Positions 8,901-17,180 are shown, numbered from the stretch's first letter. The stretch: 64,000 nt of DNA from Stieleria maiorica (GCF_008035925.1 NZ_CP036264.1:767774-831773); one strand, 5' to 3'. The notes: a model not told the origin generated them from the letters alone. A program made the numbers and translations.

Positions 8901-9139
8901 GGTGGCACGATGTCGGTGCCCACGTCGACGATCGATGATCCCTGGATCGAAACCGATGCCGACTCCAAGACCTGACCCGGCCGGACGACGACGCGGGCAT
9001 CTCTTAGAAACACGCGATCTGGAGGACTCTCACGTAGCCCCACGACGGGGCGAGTGTCACCGGGGCCTTGTGCGACGGCGATCGAAATCGCGAACCCGAC
9101 GAAAAAACAACCGAGTGGGGAAAATCTTTGTCGCGACAT
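5897..9139 (-). CDS. Large secreted protein with two fused amidohydrolase domains
   Basis: From ATG 9139 the protein has 1080 residues and starts with a signal peptide (MSRQRFSPLGCFFVGFAISI). An upstream in-frame ATG at 9241 would bury that peptide. The first amidohydrolase domain has IYAGLIDAYSEVD in place of the metal-binding HxH and looks inactive. A very acidic linker (D/E/S-rich) and a beta-sandwich-like stretch follow. The second domain keeps the ligands: SPGLIDCHSHMA, IHCHSYRQ, a further His in LQHILEG and NSDDRE, then PAKQLRIDDHVGSIEPGKDADL. The tail is His-rich (HGHDHDD...HNHG). It shares an ATGA junction with the downstream amidohydrolase, so the two probably act together. Substrate unknown; imidazolonepropionase- or prolidase-like activity is possible. 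Confidence 0.85.
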   Translation of the reverse strand: MSRQRFSPLGCFFVGFAISIAVAQGPGDTRPVVGLRESPPDRVFLRDARVVVRPGQVLESASVSIQGSSIVDVGTDIVPPAGAEVIDCTGKTIYAGLIDAYSEVDVPEPPAAGGGHWNGNVLPRRKAAAAIKSVDEVAASRTQGVTMRLVAPRGAIVKGTSCLVMLDGNSSVSVIDDDVAQHLQLTVPRDKRRDGYPNSPMGAIALLRQTLADADWYTRVWQAYAAKGELPRPTRNDDLARIADDRAGGTFVVDAPNERMALRADQIANEFSLTAIIRGSGREYRDLTAIADTGRSLLIPIDFPDAPNVSSEAAADDVTLLQLMHWHFAPENPALLAEAGLTFCLTSDGLDDPKAFLKNIRIAVDRGLAADTALAAVTTAPARLLGVDPIAGQVRAAALANLVVTDGDLFDEDTKVLETWVAGKRFEHDTASEPEPDALIGSWKTKLAVAGKNIPIRLELKREKKKWSGEFVADRGVKKKPKQADPTDSDTDDKQGESDEQDEQDDASAKLNEIARAVDRLTAWADLSDVDDRIPQGPSRITILSVAEGEDLNVFSTLTLPGGVTQTLHWQRVESKPKDSADSDPEAELTSEEDETEQVADSALDEIAINYPLGGLGVTEPVPVAPAALFRGASVWTCGDAGVLENTDVLVVSGRIESIGRSLKPPPECVIVDARGKHLSPGLIDCHSHMATDGGVNESGQAVTAEVRVGDFIDNSDINIYRQLAGGLTTSNILHGSANPIGGQNQVIKLRWGDGMQAMKFAEAPAGIKFALGENVKRSNRSEPATRYPASRMGVEQLFRDRFLAAKEYDEQHRRFRNGTHNGLPPRVDFELQAIAEILRGERWIHCHSYRQDEIVALLDLLDTFDVTIGTLQHILEGYKVADRMKQHGAMASAFSDWWAYKFEVYDAIPYNGAIMHDVGIVVSFNSDDRELARHLNTEAAKAVKYGGVSPEEALKFVTLNPAKQLRIDDHVGSIEPGKDADLVLWSGPPLSTLSRCEQTWVDGRMMFSLEQDRERRRRDARWRSLLIARILDKDFGRSGGDDDDVAEEDRWLRYDEFCHGHDHDDQQDQHAGHNHGAVQ

Positions 9140-9549
9140 CACACGTAGAAAATTGGCGGGCGAGTTGGCAGGCTGCCGCCCATTGTAGCTCGATTGTCGC
9201 AGAACGAGTCTCTGAGCGGCTCGAATTCCAAAGTGTCGCATCGGCCGTCATTCGTCCCGGTTCTGAAGAACCGATTGGCACGGTCAAAAGCATGAGAGGA
9301 TTCAGCGACCGTGTCAGGCGAAAGCACCGGAGAAGCGACTCCGGAGCGATGAAACCGAATCCCTTTCGGAACAATCGTTTCGACGCATAGGTGTCCCAGA
9401 TTTCAAGGTGCCGAAGCAAGCTTGGCCGAATGCTTCGAAATATCGGTCGATGCAGCCGAATCGACCTCGTTGTCAGTGTGTGTGTTGCACGATTGGGCAA
9501 CGAACATGGGCAAAACGATAGGGGCAAGACGATCACAGCCTGAAATTGT
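9140..9549. other. Non-coding stretch upstream of the amidohydrolase operon
   Basis: Frames crossing this region lack plausible start sites and codon structure. It should hold the promoter of the leftward amidohydrolase operon, but I cannot point to convincing -35/-10 boxes. I see no RNA gene or strong hairpin here. Confidence 0.5.
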
Positions 9550-9648
9550 TTTGCCGTTCCTTCGACGATAAAGGTAACGATCGTGCAATGGGACCAATAG
9601 GACGCATAGGACTTATAGGTCCCCTATGTCCTATTGGTCCTTTCGATC
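9550..9648. repeat. Dispersed repeat family E with ggaccaataggac hairpin
   Basis: The core is a perfect 13-base inverted repeat, ggaccaataggac (9591-9603) and gtcctattggtcc (9628-9640), with further internal complementarity. The preceding bases ttgccgttccttcgacgat match those in front of a second copy at 31440-31530 with one mismatch, so the mobile or conserved unit is about 95 bases long. From 9649 to the transaldolase stop (9899) I see nothing else. Confidence 0.8.
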
Positions 9649-9898
9649 ACGGCCCCCGTGACTGCGAAAGTTGGACAAACCTACCGCACTGAGTTTTTCT
9701 GCCGAACGCCGTCGGTGCTTCACACCGATGCGGACTCCTGCCCGCCGTTGGCCGACAACTGTCTCCCATGGGAATTGCTAAGCTGCTGTCGGGTGCTGCC
9801 CGACCACCAATGAAGGTGCAATCGCACGCCCCTTCGTTTCCCGTCGGGGCGGGATTCACCGCGGTCTCGTGGAGACGCTGCGATTGACCGTGGGTCAA

Positions 9899-11176
9899 TC
9901 AACCAAGATGCTCGCGAATCCGCCGGTCAAGTTTCGCTTGAGCGTCCGCGAACGACGCTAATCCCGCCAGCGTCATCAGGCTATCGATCGCCAAGTCCCC
10001 GCGGACGATCCGCCCTTTCCAGCGGTCGTGAACGGGGATCTTTCCGTCCCTGGCAATCGCTTGCAAATCCGCGTCTGCCATCATCGGGAACAGGTCTTCC
10101 AAGTCGTGGTCGGTCGTCATCAGCCGCAACTCCTCGGCGCTCTGCGGCGGTGAAAGGATCGCTTGTTGCACAAAGAACCGCTCTGCTTTGCTAACCTCCC
10201 ACAATTTCTCGATTCCTACGGTTTCCGAATCAACTTCGGCGGCGAGTTTGACATCGTAGGATTCGTTCAGCTGAGATTGCCAGGGTTGATCCAATGTCTG
10301 TTGGGCCTGGTTTGCGACTTTGGTGGGAATCGTGATCACGTCGACGCCGGCCAAATCGGGCAACTGCGACGCGTCGCGCAGACTGGCGGCAATCTGAAGT
10401 GTATCTGTGGTCGGCAAAGCGCGGGAAAAGGTCGCCACCTCGCCCTGGCTGGCCAATGTCGTCTTTTCCCCGACCAATTTGCCGTCGCCGAGTCGATTGT
10501 CGGCGACGTAGGAGTTGAGCCGCCCCAGAAACACGTTCACGAATGACGGACGCGCCAGCGCGGTGGCCACATAATTCTGTCGCGCACTGAATCCGAGAGT
10601 GCAGTTGACACGGATCCCTTCATCACGAAGCTGCCGGGTCGCGATCAATCCGGCCGGCGTCAACGGAATCTTGACGACGAAGTGCTGTGGACAGATTTGG
10701 TGACAGCGTCGCGCAAAGGCCAACGTCGCTTCGGTATCGTTGGCCAAATCCGTATGAAGTTCCACGCTGACGTCGCAACGAAATCGCTCGACCAGTCTCA
10801 ACGCATGCCGCACATTCAAGATGAACGCGATCTCTCGCACCAAGGCTTGATCGCATAATTCATCGGCCAACTCCCGCGCGGTGGGAACGAGGTCATCATA
10901 CGTTCCGTTTTGAACCTCCTTGTTCAGGAGTGTGTTGTTGGTTGTCAGTCCGCTGAATGATTCATTCCAAATCGATTCAATCGCATCGATGTCGCCGCTG
11001 TCGACCCAAAGCGATGTATCGACACCGTTGATGCGCTGCCAAAAGGTGTTGCTTTGAACCTCGCGCGGAGACGAGTCCAGATCGATGCCATCATGCACGA
11101 ATGCTGCGATGCGTTCTGCGTGTGGAGAATCGGGTTGGATCCTTTCCAGTGATGTTGCAGTGTCCAAATTTGACAT
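9899..11176 (-). CDS. tal: Transaldolase
   Basis: A 425-residue transaldolase (sedoheptulose-7-phosphate to glyceraldehyde-3-phosphate dihydroxyacetone transfer, pentose phosphate pathway, cytosol). The active-site strand VVKIPLTPAGL places the Schiff-base lysine at about Lys169. SVELHTDLAND and the following block RVNCTLGFSARQNYVA are also characteristic. It is longer than the small TalC/MipB forms and about the length of the actinobacterial/cyanobacterial type. ATG 11176 has GAGGAG nine bases upstream. The start lies only 38 bases after the DedA stop (11215), so both are probably cotranscribed, which is an unusual pairing. Confidence 0.88.
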   Translation of the reverse strand: MSNLDTATSLERIQPDSPHAERIAAFVHDGIDLDSSPREVQSNTFWQRINGVDTSLWVDSGDIDAIESIWNESFSGLTTNNTLLNKEVQNGTYDDLVPTARELADELCDQALVREIAFILNVRHALRLVERFRCDVSVELHTDLANDTEATLAFARRCHQICPQHFVVKIPLTPAGLIATRQLRDEGIRVNCTLGFSARQNYVATALARPSFVNVFLGRLNSYVADNRLGDGKLVGEKTTLASQGEVATFSRALPTTDTLQIAASLRDASQLPDLAGVDVITIPTKVANQAQQTLDQPWQSQLNESYDVKLAAEVDSETVGIEKLWEVSKAERFFVQQAILSPPQSAEELRLMTTDHDLEDLFPMMADADLQAIARDGKIPVHDRWKGRIVRGDLAIDSLMTLAGLASFADAQAKLDRRIREHLG

Positions 11177-11214
11177 GTCGAATCGCTCCTCTCTATTTGG
11201 CGTAAGCTCGGTGA

Positions 11215-11829
11215 TTAGGAATTGGCAGCGTTACGGATCAGTCCGGCTTTGACGAATCGGAACAGCCACCAGAAAAACATTCCCGCGATAACGGCAGTGC
11301 TGACCCAGCTGAGTGGCGCGACCAATTGCTCATAGCGGTCGGCCAACCACCAACCGAGAGCGGCCAACAGCGCAGTCCAAAGAATTGTTCCGATCGCGGT
11401 GTACACACAGAACTTTCCGGCCGGCATTGCGGCGAATCCCGCCGGTATGCTGATCAATGTTCGCAAGCCTGGGATCATGCGACACAAGAACACCGCCCAG
11501 TGTCCCCAACGGGCGAACCACATATCCATCTGCTCGATCTCTGAACTGGAAATCGTCATCCACCAACCGTGCCGCTCCACCCAGGTCGTTAAACGATCTC
11601 TCCCCAACCATTTCGCGAACAAGTACCAGGCGAGCGCGCCGATGAACGAACCAACGCTGCCGGCCAACACGACACCGAAAAAGGACAGATCGCCCTGGCT
11701 GACGGCATAGCCGGCCCAAGGCATCACCACCTCCGATGGGATCGGTGGAAAAATATTCTCGACCAACATCATCACCCCGACGCCGACGACGCCAAATTGA
11801 TCAAGGATGTCGTGAATCCAATCATTCAT
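11215..11829 (-). CDS. DedA-family (VTT domain) membrane protein
   Basis: A 204-residue integral membrane protein with about five hydrophobic segments. The family motifs are visible: ENIFPPIPSE near residue 24 and the conserved FLCRMIPGLRTLISIPAG near 115. DedA proteins are associated with undecaprenyl phosphate or phospholipid flipping and with proton-motive-force homeostasis. It is the first gene of a likely two-gene operon with transaldolase. The 273 bases upstream (11830-12102) contain no supported gene. Confidence 0.9.
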   Translation of the reverse strand: MNDWIHDILDQFGVVGVGVMMLVENIFPPIPSEVVMPWAGYAVSQGDLSFFGVVLAGSVGSFIGALAWYLFAKWLGRDRLTTWVERHGWWMTISSSEIEQMDMWFARWGHWAVFLCRMIPGLRTLISIPAGFAAMPAGKFCVYTAIGTILWTALLAALGWWLADRYEQLVAPLSWVSTAVIAGMFFWWLFRFVKAGLIRNAANS

Positions 11830-12102
11830 ACAAGACAGGTCTCATTGGGATGGCAGCGTCGCGTGTAGTGAATCCGAGTTGGTCAAGTGATTCGCACTCT
11901 CGGTATCCCTCACGCTGCACTCGGCGCGCCCGATCAGGACTTTCATGAGGACATTTTCCAGACGCTCGCATCGCCGCAAGTCTTCCTTCCGCTATTGGCT
12001 GACCATTTGCCGCGTCGTCGGAAGCGTCAGGATTCTGTCCGACGGCACCGGGCGGCAATCCGACAACCCGGTCACCGACTGGCCACGTTGGACGCCCAGC
12101 CG

Positions 12103-12285
12103 TCATCGCAACCTTGCCAGTCCAGGCGGACGAGCCGCCATGATGTAGACCGCGTGAAGCATGCCCGGCACAAAACCGAGCAGTGTTAAGACGAGATTGA
12201 TCCAGAAGTGCTTTCCGATACCGAACTGCATGAAGACAGCGACAGGCGGAAGGATAAACGCTATCAGCAATCTGACGTATTCCAT
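12103..12285 (-). CDS. YqaE/Pmp3-family small membrane protein
   Basis: A 60-residue protein starting MEYVRLLIAFILPPVAVFMQ, with two hydrophobic helices and the LGFVPGMLHAVYI block typical of the stress-associated YqaE/Pmp3 family. The start at ATG 12285 is set by GGAGA ten bases upstream and by the family length. A longer open frame runs upstream, but it only reads through the opposite-strand secretin-like gene. Small cationic hydrophobic peptides of this family sit in the inner membrane. The molecular role is poorly known. Confidence 0.85.
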   Translation of the reverse strand: MEYVRLLIAFILPPVAVFMQFGIGKHFWINLVLTLLGFVPGMLHAVYIMAARPPGLARLR

Positions 12286-12501
12286 CGTTGTTCTCCACGA
12301 GATGTGGGGGGCATATGCTGTGGCCTCCGTATTCAACACGGCCGGTTGCATCCCGAGGCCGTACCCGACACCGACGCAAGTCGGATGCCAATGGCGCGGT
12401 TCCCCCACCGGTCGGCGAATAAGTCTTCCCTCCGCCGTGGCGTTTTTGGTAGGGAACAGATTGCGGTCGCCCGGTGCTCGATTGCCCTCACCACGGAAAA
12501 A

Positions 12502-13485
12502 ATGATGTCTGTCGCTCGAATTGCTAGCGTTGTCGCTGTCCTGGTCGTTGCCTCGATCGTTTCGGTCCATGCCGAACCTCCCCGCACCCTGCCCGAACCC
12601 GAATCTGCCACGGTCGTCGACGGCTCGGGCCCCTTTGCCGACGGAAAGGTGATCCGGGCACTTGGCAGCGGAACGATCGCGTCGCGTATGCTGCAAAAGG
12701 CGTCGTTTGAAGCCCCGCACGGTCAAATCAAGTTCGAGGTGCAGATTCTGTCGGTCGACTCGGAAACCCGTGACAAAATCTACGCCCAATTGGGGACCGA
12801 CAACGTCCAGACGCAAATCACGAACGTGACCGACGCGGGCTCGGAAATGATCTCCGATGACGAACTGACACTCGGCAGCCGGCATACGGTGACGACCAGC
12901 AGCATCGTGTCCACCGCGGTGATCAGCCCCGACCAGGTCGAACAGTTGTATGCCCTGGCGAAAGAAAGTGAACACAGCAAGGTGATCGCTCGTCCCAACA
13001 TGATCGCCGGCGATGGACAGGCCGCTTCGATCGAACAACAGGTGCAACGTCCGTTCTTGTCCGAGTTGAAAGAGGTCCAGTACGAAGGCGAGACCGCAGT
13101 GCAGTCAGGGATCCACGTGCTTAGCGAAGGCACCGACGTCTCGGTCCTGGGCAATGTGGACGGCGACGCCCTGATCGTGCGGACCAAGATCCAACAGGCC
13201 CGCGTCGCGGACGTCCAGCAACATCATGTCTACGGCATCGGCGACGGCCAAAAAACGATCCAAGTGCCGAGCCATGAGGTGCGTCAAGCAACGGCGACGG
13301 CAAAACTGTTACCGAAGCAAACCCTGTTGCTCGACCCGTACTTCCAGTCCACCGAACGGACCGACGTCACCTCCGGCACGCTGATGCTGTCCAACCTGCC
13401 GTACTTGAACAAGACGTTCAAGCAAACCAAGCCGAAAGCCGTTACGATGAACGCGATCGTATTGCTGAAAGCGAAACGGTTGTAA
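12502..13485 (+). CDS. Exported secretin-like protein (GspD/PilQ C-terminal type), standalone
   Basis: From ATG 12502 (MMSVARIASVVAVLVVASIV) the protein is about 327 residues with a clear signal peptide. The frame extends upstream to 12208, but that part is not protein-like. It contains KFEVQILSVDSETRD, then a stretch reading VIARPNMIAGDGQAAS and LPKQTLLLDPYF. This recalls the beta-strand core of the type II/III secretin domain, where a similar phrase about poor arguments and inner gate loops occurs. No other secretion genes are adjacent. Planctomycetes carry many such small secretin-fold proteins. The assignment rests on pattern only. Confidence 0.6.
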   Translation: MMSVARIASVVAVLVVASIVSVHAEPPRTLPEPESATVVDGSGPFADGKVIRALGSGTIASRMLQKASFEAPHGQIKFEVQILSVDSETRDKIYAQLGTDNVQTQITNVTDAGSEMISDDELTLGSRHTVTTSSIVSTAVISPDQVEQLYALAKESEHSKVIARPNMIAGDGQAASIEQQVQRPFLSELKEVQYEGETAVQSGIHVLSEGTDVSVLGNVDGDALIVRTKIQQARVADVQQHHVYGIGDGQKTIQVPSHEVRQATATAKLLPKQTLLLDPYFQSTERTDVTSGTLMLSNLPYLNKTFKQTKPKAVTMNAIVLLKAKRL

Positions 13486-13576
13486 GGGAAGTCTCGATGC
13501 GACGAGCGGAAAGGACGAGCGGAAAGATAGTGCCGCAATTGCCAAACATGGACGGGGATTTAACGGTGTTCAGGCC

Positions 13577-15147
13577 ATGTCGCGATTTGCGAAACGGTTG
13601 ATCTTGTTGACGGGGTTGCTCGTCGCCTTTCCTTTCTTGTATCCACTGATCCGTTCGTTCTTCCGTGGTGACGCGGTCGCCGTGCGACCGCAGGCCGATG
13701 CATCAAACCGCGTGAATCGCCCCGGAGCGCCCCCGACGGAGTCTCACGCTGCTCCAGACGCCGACTCTCGATTGGGGGTCACCGAGCCGGATTTACCGAG
13801 ACCCGATCTTGTTGCTCCTGCGATCGAGGTGTCTCAGACGGACGGGCAATCGAATTGGCGACTGGTTTTGCACGCCCCAAGGGCACAGCGGGAAACATTT
13901 CAACTACTCGTCGGTGCCGGTGGGCGATCCTCCGTGCATCCCGAAAAGCCGATCCTCGCCAGCCCCCGTGGGCGCAACGTGCAGTTTTTGGATGTGGAAA
14001 CCGGATCGCTGATCGACACACGGCTGATCGACCCGACAGCCGAAGACACGTTGTTCACCAGCGCGAGCTATTCCCCCAACGGTCAGCTGATCGCCTTTGG
14101 CTCACCCTACGGCCCGATGAAATTGTTGCGGCTTTCTGACGACTCCCTGGTGCCTGTCCCAACCGATCGCAGCATCAACGCGGATCGGATCGCGTTCCAT
14201 CCCGACGGCCAGCGATTTGTGGCGGTCGGAGAGCGAACACCGGAAGGACGCAACATTCCCAACGCCCATTGGATCGATCTGCGCAGCAAACAATCGCATC
14301 GATTGGTGCCCGACGAAGTCAAGGTGGTGGATGCGAACATCAGTGATGACGGAGAATCGATCGCCATCGCGGAGACTGAAGCGATTTCGATTTACGAGAC
14401 GTCGTCGCTGCGACAGCGAGTGCGAGTGCCGCTCGCCGAGGAACCGACCTTCGTGACCTCCAGCCCGGACGGAAACTGGATCCTCGGACTGACTGACGGG
14501 AACGTGCGAACCTGGTCCGAAGCAACCGCTGGGTTCGTTTTTCGGATGACGGCCAGCGATTGTTGGTGGCCGAACAGGACGCACTTCGAATCTACGATGT
14601 TCAATCGCGTGAGCGCGTGATCGAATTGGCCGAAGTCGCACGACAAACCGGCACCGTCCGGATCTCGATGATTCAAGCCATGGACGTTGACCAGCAACGT
14701 GGGCGGATCGCGTTGGCACAGTCCGGTCGCGTCGTAATTTGGGACCCTGAAGACGAACGGGCGTTGAACACGGTGAACCCCCGGGGTTCTCTCGATTCGG
14801 AACATCCCGGGGTGTGCTTTTCCGAAGACGGAAAACGCATCGCCGTCTGCCATTTATCTCGCGTTGCAGTCTACGACATCGATTCTGGACGCGTCGTCGA
14901 CGAACTGAGATCACATTGGGTGCACGGCAGACTGGGTGATGATTGGTTGGTCAGCGATCGCGGCGGCCAATTGTCGCGGTGGTCGTCGGCAATCGAGCCG
15001 GTTGCGGCGTACGAACGGGGACGTCGCAACGCGAATTTAGAGCCGTTGATGAAGGTTCGCGGCCAGTTGAATAGCATCGCGTTGACGAAAGATGGACTGA
15101 TGGTGATTGTCGACCAGGGCGAGAGCCCCCTGGTGTATCGCAAGTAG
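13577..15147 (+). pseudogene. Membrane-anchored WD40-like beta-propeller protein, split by a frameshift
   Basis: The first part (13577-14620) starts MSRFAKRLILLTGLLVAFPF, an N-terminal membrane anchor. A Pro/Ala-rich linker and propeller blades follow (YSPNGQLIAFGS, FHPDGQRFVAVG, ISDDGESIAIAE, SSPDGNWILGLT). After AGFVF the frame loses homology. The next frame immediately continues RFSDDGQRLLVAEQDALRIY and runs on as blades to 15147. One added T in the TTTTT run at 14538-14542 would restore one 523-residue protein. This is either a true disruption, a sequencing error in a homopolymer, or slippage. It lies 91 bases after the secretin-like gene on the same strand. Function unknown. Confidence 0.8.
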
Positions 15148-15164
15148 CGTCTGCCGCTGCGCCC

Positions 15165-15286
15165 GAATGGCACGGGCTTAGTGAGCCGACGGCGCTAGCC
15201 GCGGGCCTTGATATGCCTTTGGCACGGCGGTAAGGCCCGAGGCTAGCGCCTACGGCTCAGTGTATTAGCTTAAGCCCGTGCCATTC
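15165..15286. repeat. 122-bp near-perfect palindrome (cruciform-type repeat)
   Basis: The outer arms 15165-15180 and 15271-15286 are perfectly complementary over 16 bases (gaatggcacgggctta). The inner arms 15183-15209 and 15232-15258 match at 24 of 27. A half copy of the inner arm (aaggcccgcggctagcgccg) recurs at 41195-41222. The element starts 18 bases after the stop of the broken propeller gene. Confidence 0.85.
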
Positions 15287-15312
15287 GCCGCTGCCCCCGT
15301 TTCTGCTCGAAA

Positions 15313-15376
15313 ACGTAGCTGCCTTCGCCAGAAGGTGGTTCCCGGACGTTTTCCACGCTCGCATCGAGCGTAGTTA
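15313..15376. repeat. Dispersed repeat family B copy (ccttcgccagaaggtgg type)
   Basis: It shares the order gtagctac, gaaggtgg, cggacgtttcc, gctcg..cgagc, gtagttac with copies at 20964-21026 and 32986-33047 (the other two run in the opposite orientation). Each copy ends in a gtag/ctac inverted pair and contains a gctcg..cgagc mini-stem. Non-coding. Confidence 0.75.
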
Positions 15377-15420
15377 CAAGTAGGGCATGCCGCGGGTGTT
15401 TTATGCCAGCGTGGTGTTCC

Positions 15421-15488
15421 GGTAGTGGACGAGGCGACGAGTCCATTCGGATTGCGCACTGCGGAGACTCCTCGCGTCGTCCACTACC
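15421..15488. repeat. Inverted repeat at the end of mmsA
   Basis: The arms ggtagtggacgaggcgacga (from 15421) and the complementary stretch ending ccactacc at 15488 form an imperfect stem whose outer 12 bases are perfect. It lies two bases beyond the mmsA stop (15491 on the minus strand). It may protect or end that transcript, although no U-run follows. Confidence 0.7.
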
Positions 15489-15490
15489 AT

Positions 15491-16996
15491 TTACTTCGAT
15501 TTCCAGACCGGGTCGTGATGGGAATCGGCGGCGGATTGGAACCAGCGGGTGAGCGTCATTTTTTGACGGGTGTAAAAGTGGACGCCCTCGGTGCCTTGGA
15601 TGTGCAGATCCCCGAAAAACGATTCGTTCCAACCGGTGAACGGCAACCAGGCCATCGGCGCCGGCACGCCGACGTTGATCCCGATCATGCCGGCATTGAA
15701 GTGACGTTTGAACTCGCGCGCCGCGTACCCGTCGCGAGTGAAGATCGATGCGCCGTTTCCGAACGGACAGGTCTTGCCGATCGCCAGGGCTTGCTGGAGC
15801 GAGTCGGCGCGAACGACCGACAGCAGCGGTCCAAAGATTTCTTCTTTCCACAGCGGCATGTCGGTCGTGACTTGATCGACGATGCTCGGGCCCAGCAGGA
15901 ATGAATCTCCGGCATCGACATCGCGGCCGTCCAGGACGACCTTCGCGCCGACCTGCCCGGCGGTGTCCAAATAACCGGCGACACGATCGCGATGGTCGGC
16001 GCTGATTACCGGTCCCATTTCCGACGCGTCGTTATTGTCCGTGGGTGCGACGTTCAACCGGTCGGCGACGCCCAGCAACCGATCCAGCAAGGGATCACCG
16101 GCCGAACCGACGGCGATGGCGACCGAACCTGCCATGCAGCGCTGGCCGGCGCACCCGAACGCCGACGCCGCGAGCGCTTGAGCCGATTGTTCGATGTCGG
16201 CGTCGGGCATGATGATCAAATGGTTTTTTGCACCGCCGGCCGCTTGAACACGTTTCCCCGCCGCGGTTCCGGTCTGGTAGACGTGTTTGGCGACCTGGGT
16301 CGAACCGACGAAGGAGATGGCGGCGACCCGTTCGTGCTCCAGCAACGCGTCAACAACCTCCTTTCCGCCGTGGACCAAATTGATCACGCCGTCGGGCAGC
16401 CCCGCTTCGATCAACAGCTCGACCAAACGAACCGCACTCAACGGCACCTTCTCACTGGGCTTGAGCACGAACGTGTTGCCGCACGTGATCGCGATCGGAA
16501 ACATCCACAGCGGGACCATGTTGGGAAAGTTGTAGGGCGTGATCCCCACGCATACGCCCAGCGGGTGGCGGTTCGTTTCGCCGTCGACATTTTCGGCGAT
16601 TTGAGGAAACGTGTCTCCGCTGATCATCGTCGGGACGCTGCAGGCGAATTCGACCATTTCCAGACCGCGCTGGACTTCCGCACGGGCTTCGCCGTAGGTC
16701 TTTCCGTGCTCCCGCGTCACCAGCCGGGCCAGTTCGTCAAAGTGCCGGGCGATCAATTCGCGGTAGGCGAACATCACCCGAGCCCGCTCGACGACCGGGG
16801 TTTCGGCCCACTCATCAAAGGCATCCCGCGCCGCGGTGACGGCGGCGTCGACATCGGCAGCCGAACCGACGGGCGTCCGGGCGATCGTCTTTCCCGTCGA
16901 CGGATTGAAAACGGCCGTTGAATCCCCGTGAGTGCTGCTGCGGATCCATTGCGATCCGACCCGCAGCTTCACCTCCGCTGTCTCGGTACTCATCAT
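15491..16996 (-). CDS. mmsA: CoA-acylating (methyl)malonate-semialdehyde dehydrogenase
   Basis: A 501-residue ALDH-superfamily enzyme that oxidises malonate or methylmalonate semialdehyde to acetyl- or propionyl-CoA with NAD and CoA. The MmsA-type active site GCAGQRCMA puts the nucleophile at Cys287. ITPYNFPNMVPLWMFPIAI and LKPSEKVPLSA are the cofactor-binding blocks, and the C-terminal GWNESFFGDLHIQG block is typical of MMSDH. It is transcribed divergently from the pyrimidine degradation genes. In that setting it fits the last step, malonate semialdehyde from beta-alanine transamination to acetyl-CoA. It could also serve valine or inositol catabolism. Confidence 0.93.
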   Translation of the reverse strand: MMSTETAEVKLRVGSQWIRSSTHGDSTAVFNPSTGKTIARTPVGSAADVDAAVTAARDAFDEWAETPVVERARVMFAYRELIARHFDELARLVTREHGKTYGEARAEVQRGLEMVEFACSVPTMISGDTFPQIAENVDGETNRHPLGVCVGITPYNFPNMVPLWMFPIAITCGNTFVLKPSEKVPLSAVRLVELLIEAGLPDGVINLVHGGKEVVDALLEHERVAAISFVGSTQVAKHVYQTGTAAGKRVQAAGGAKNHLIIMPDADIEQSAQALAASAFGCAGQRCMAGSVAIAVGSAGDPLLDRLLGVADRLNVAPTDNNDASEMGPVISADHRDRVAGYLDTAGQVGAKVVLDGRDVDAGDSFLLGPSIVDQVTTDMPLWKEEIFGPLLSVVRADSLQQALAIGKTCPFGNGASIFTRDGYAAREFKRHFNAGMIGINVGVPAPMAWLPFTGWNESFFGDLHIQGTEGVHFYTRQKMTLTRWFQSAADSHHDPVWKSK

Positions 16997-17180
16997 GACC
17001 TCCAGGTTGGTTCCATCGAAATCGCTCGCTGCTGAAATCGCTCGCTGTCCGCTACGGTCGCAAACTCGTCTCGGGAAAATGACAAGACTTTGCTAAGCTT
17101 AGCGGCGAGACAACTCGGATGGGATAGGAATTGCTGCGGCTGGAAGCCGATCCCACTTACGGCAACAAGGAATCTGACTG
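16997..17180. promoter_or_regulatory. Divergent promoter region of the pyrimidine degradation cluster
   Basis: The 184 bases between the divergent mmsA and beta-ureidopropionase starts should hold both promoters. A direct repeat aaatcgctcgctg occurs twice at about 17019-17048, and a 12-base palindrome gctaagcttagc lies at 17093-17104. Either could be a regulator site. AAGGAA lies ahead of ATG 17181. No regulator gene is adjacent. Confidence 0.5.

Noticed and set aside
4428..9139. The amidohydrolase pair as the missing dihydropyrimidinase
   Set aside because: Both are secreted, and neither shows the carbamylated-lysine or HxH layout of hydantoinases in the right place.
15992..16921. Plus-strand frame opposite mmsA (309 codons)
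   Set aside because: Arg/Asp/Gly-rich antisense reading of a well-conserved dehydrogenase.
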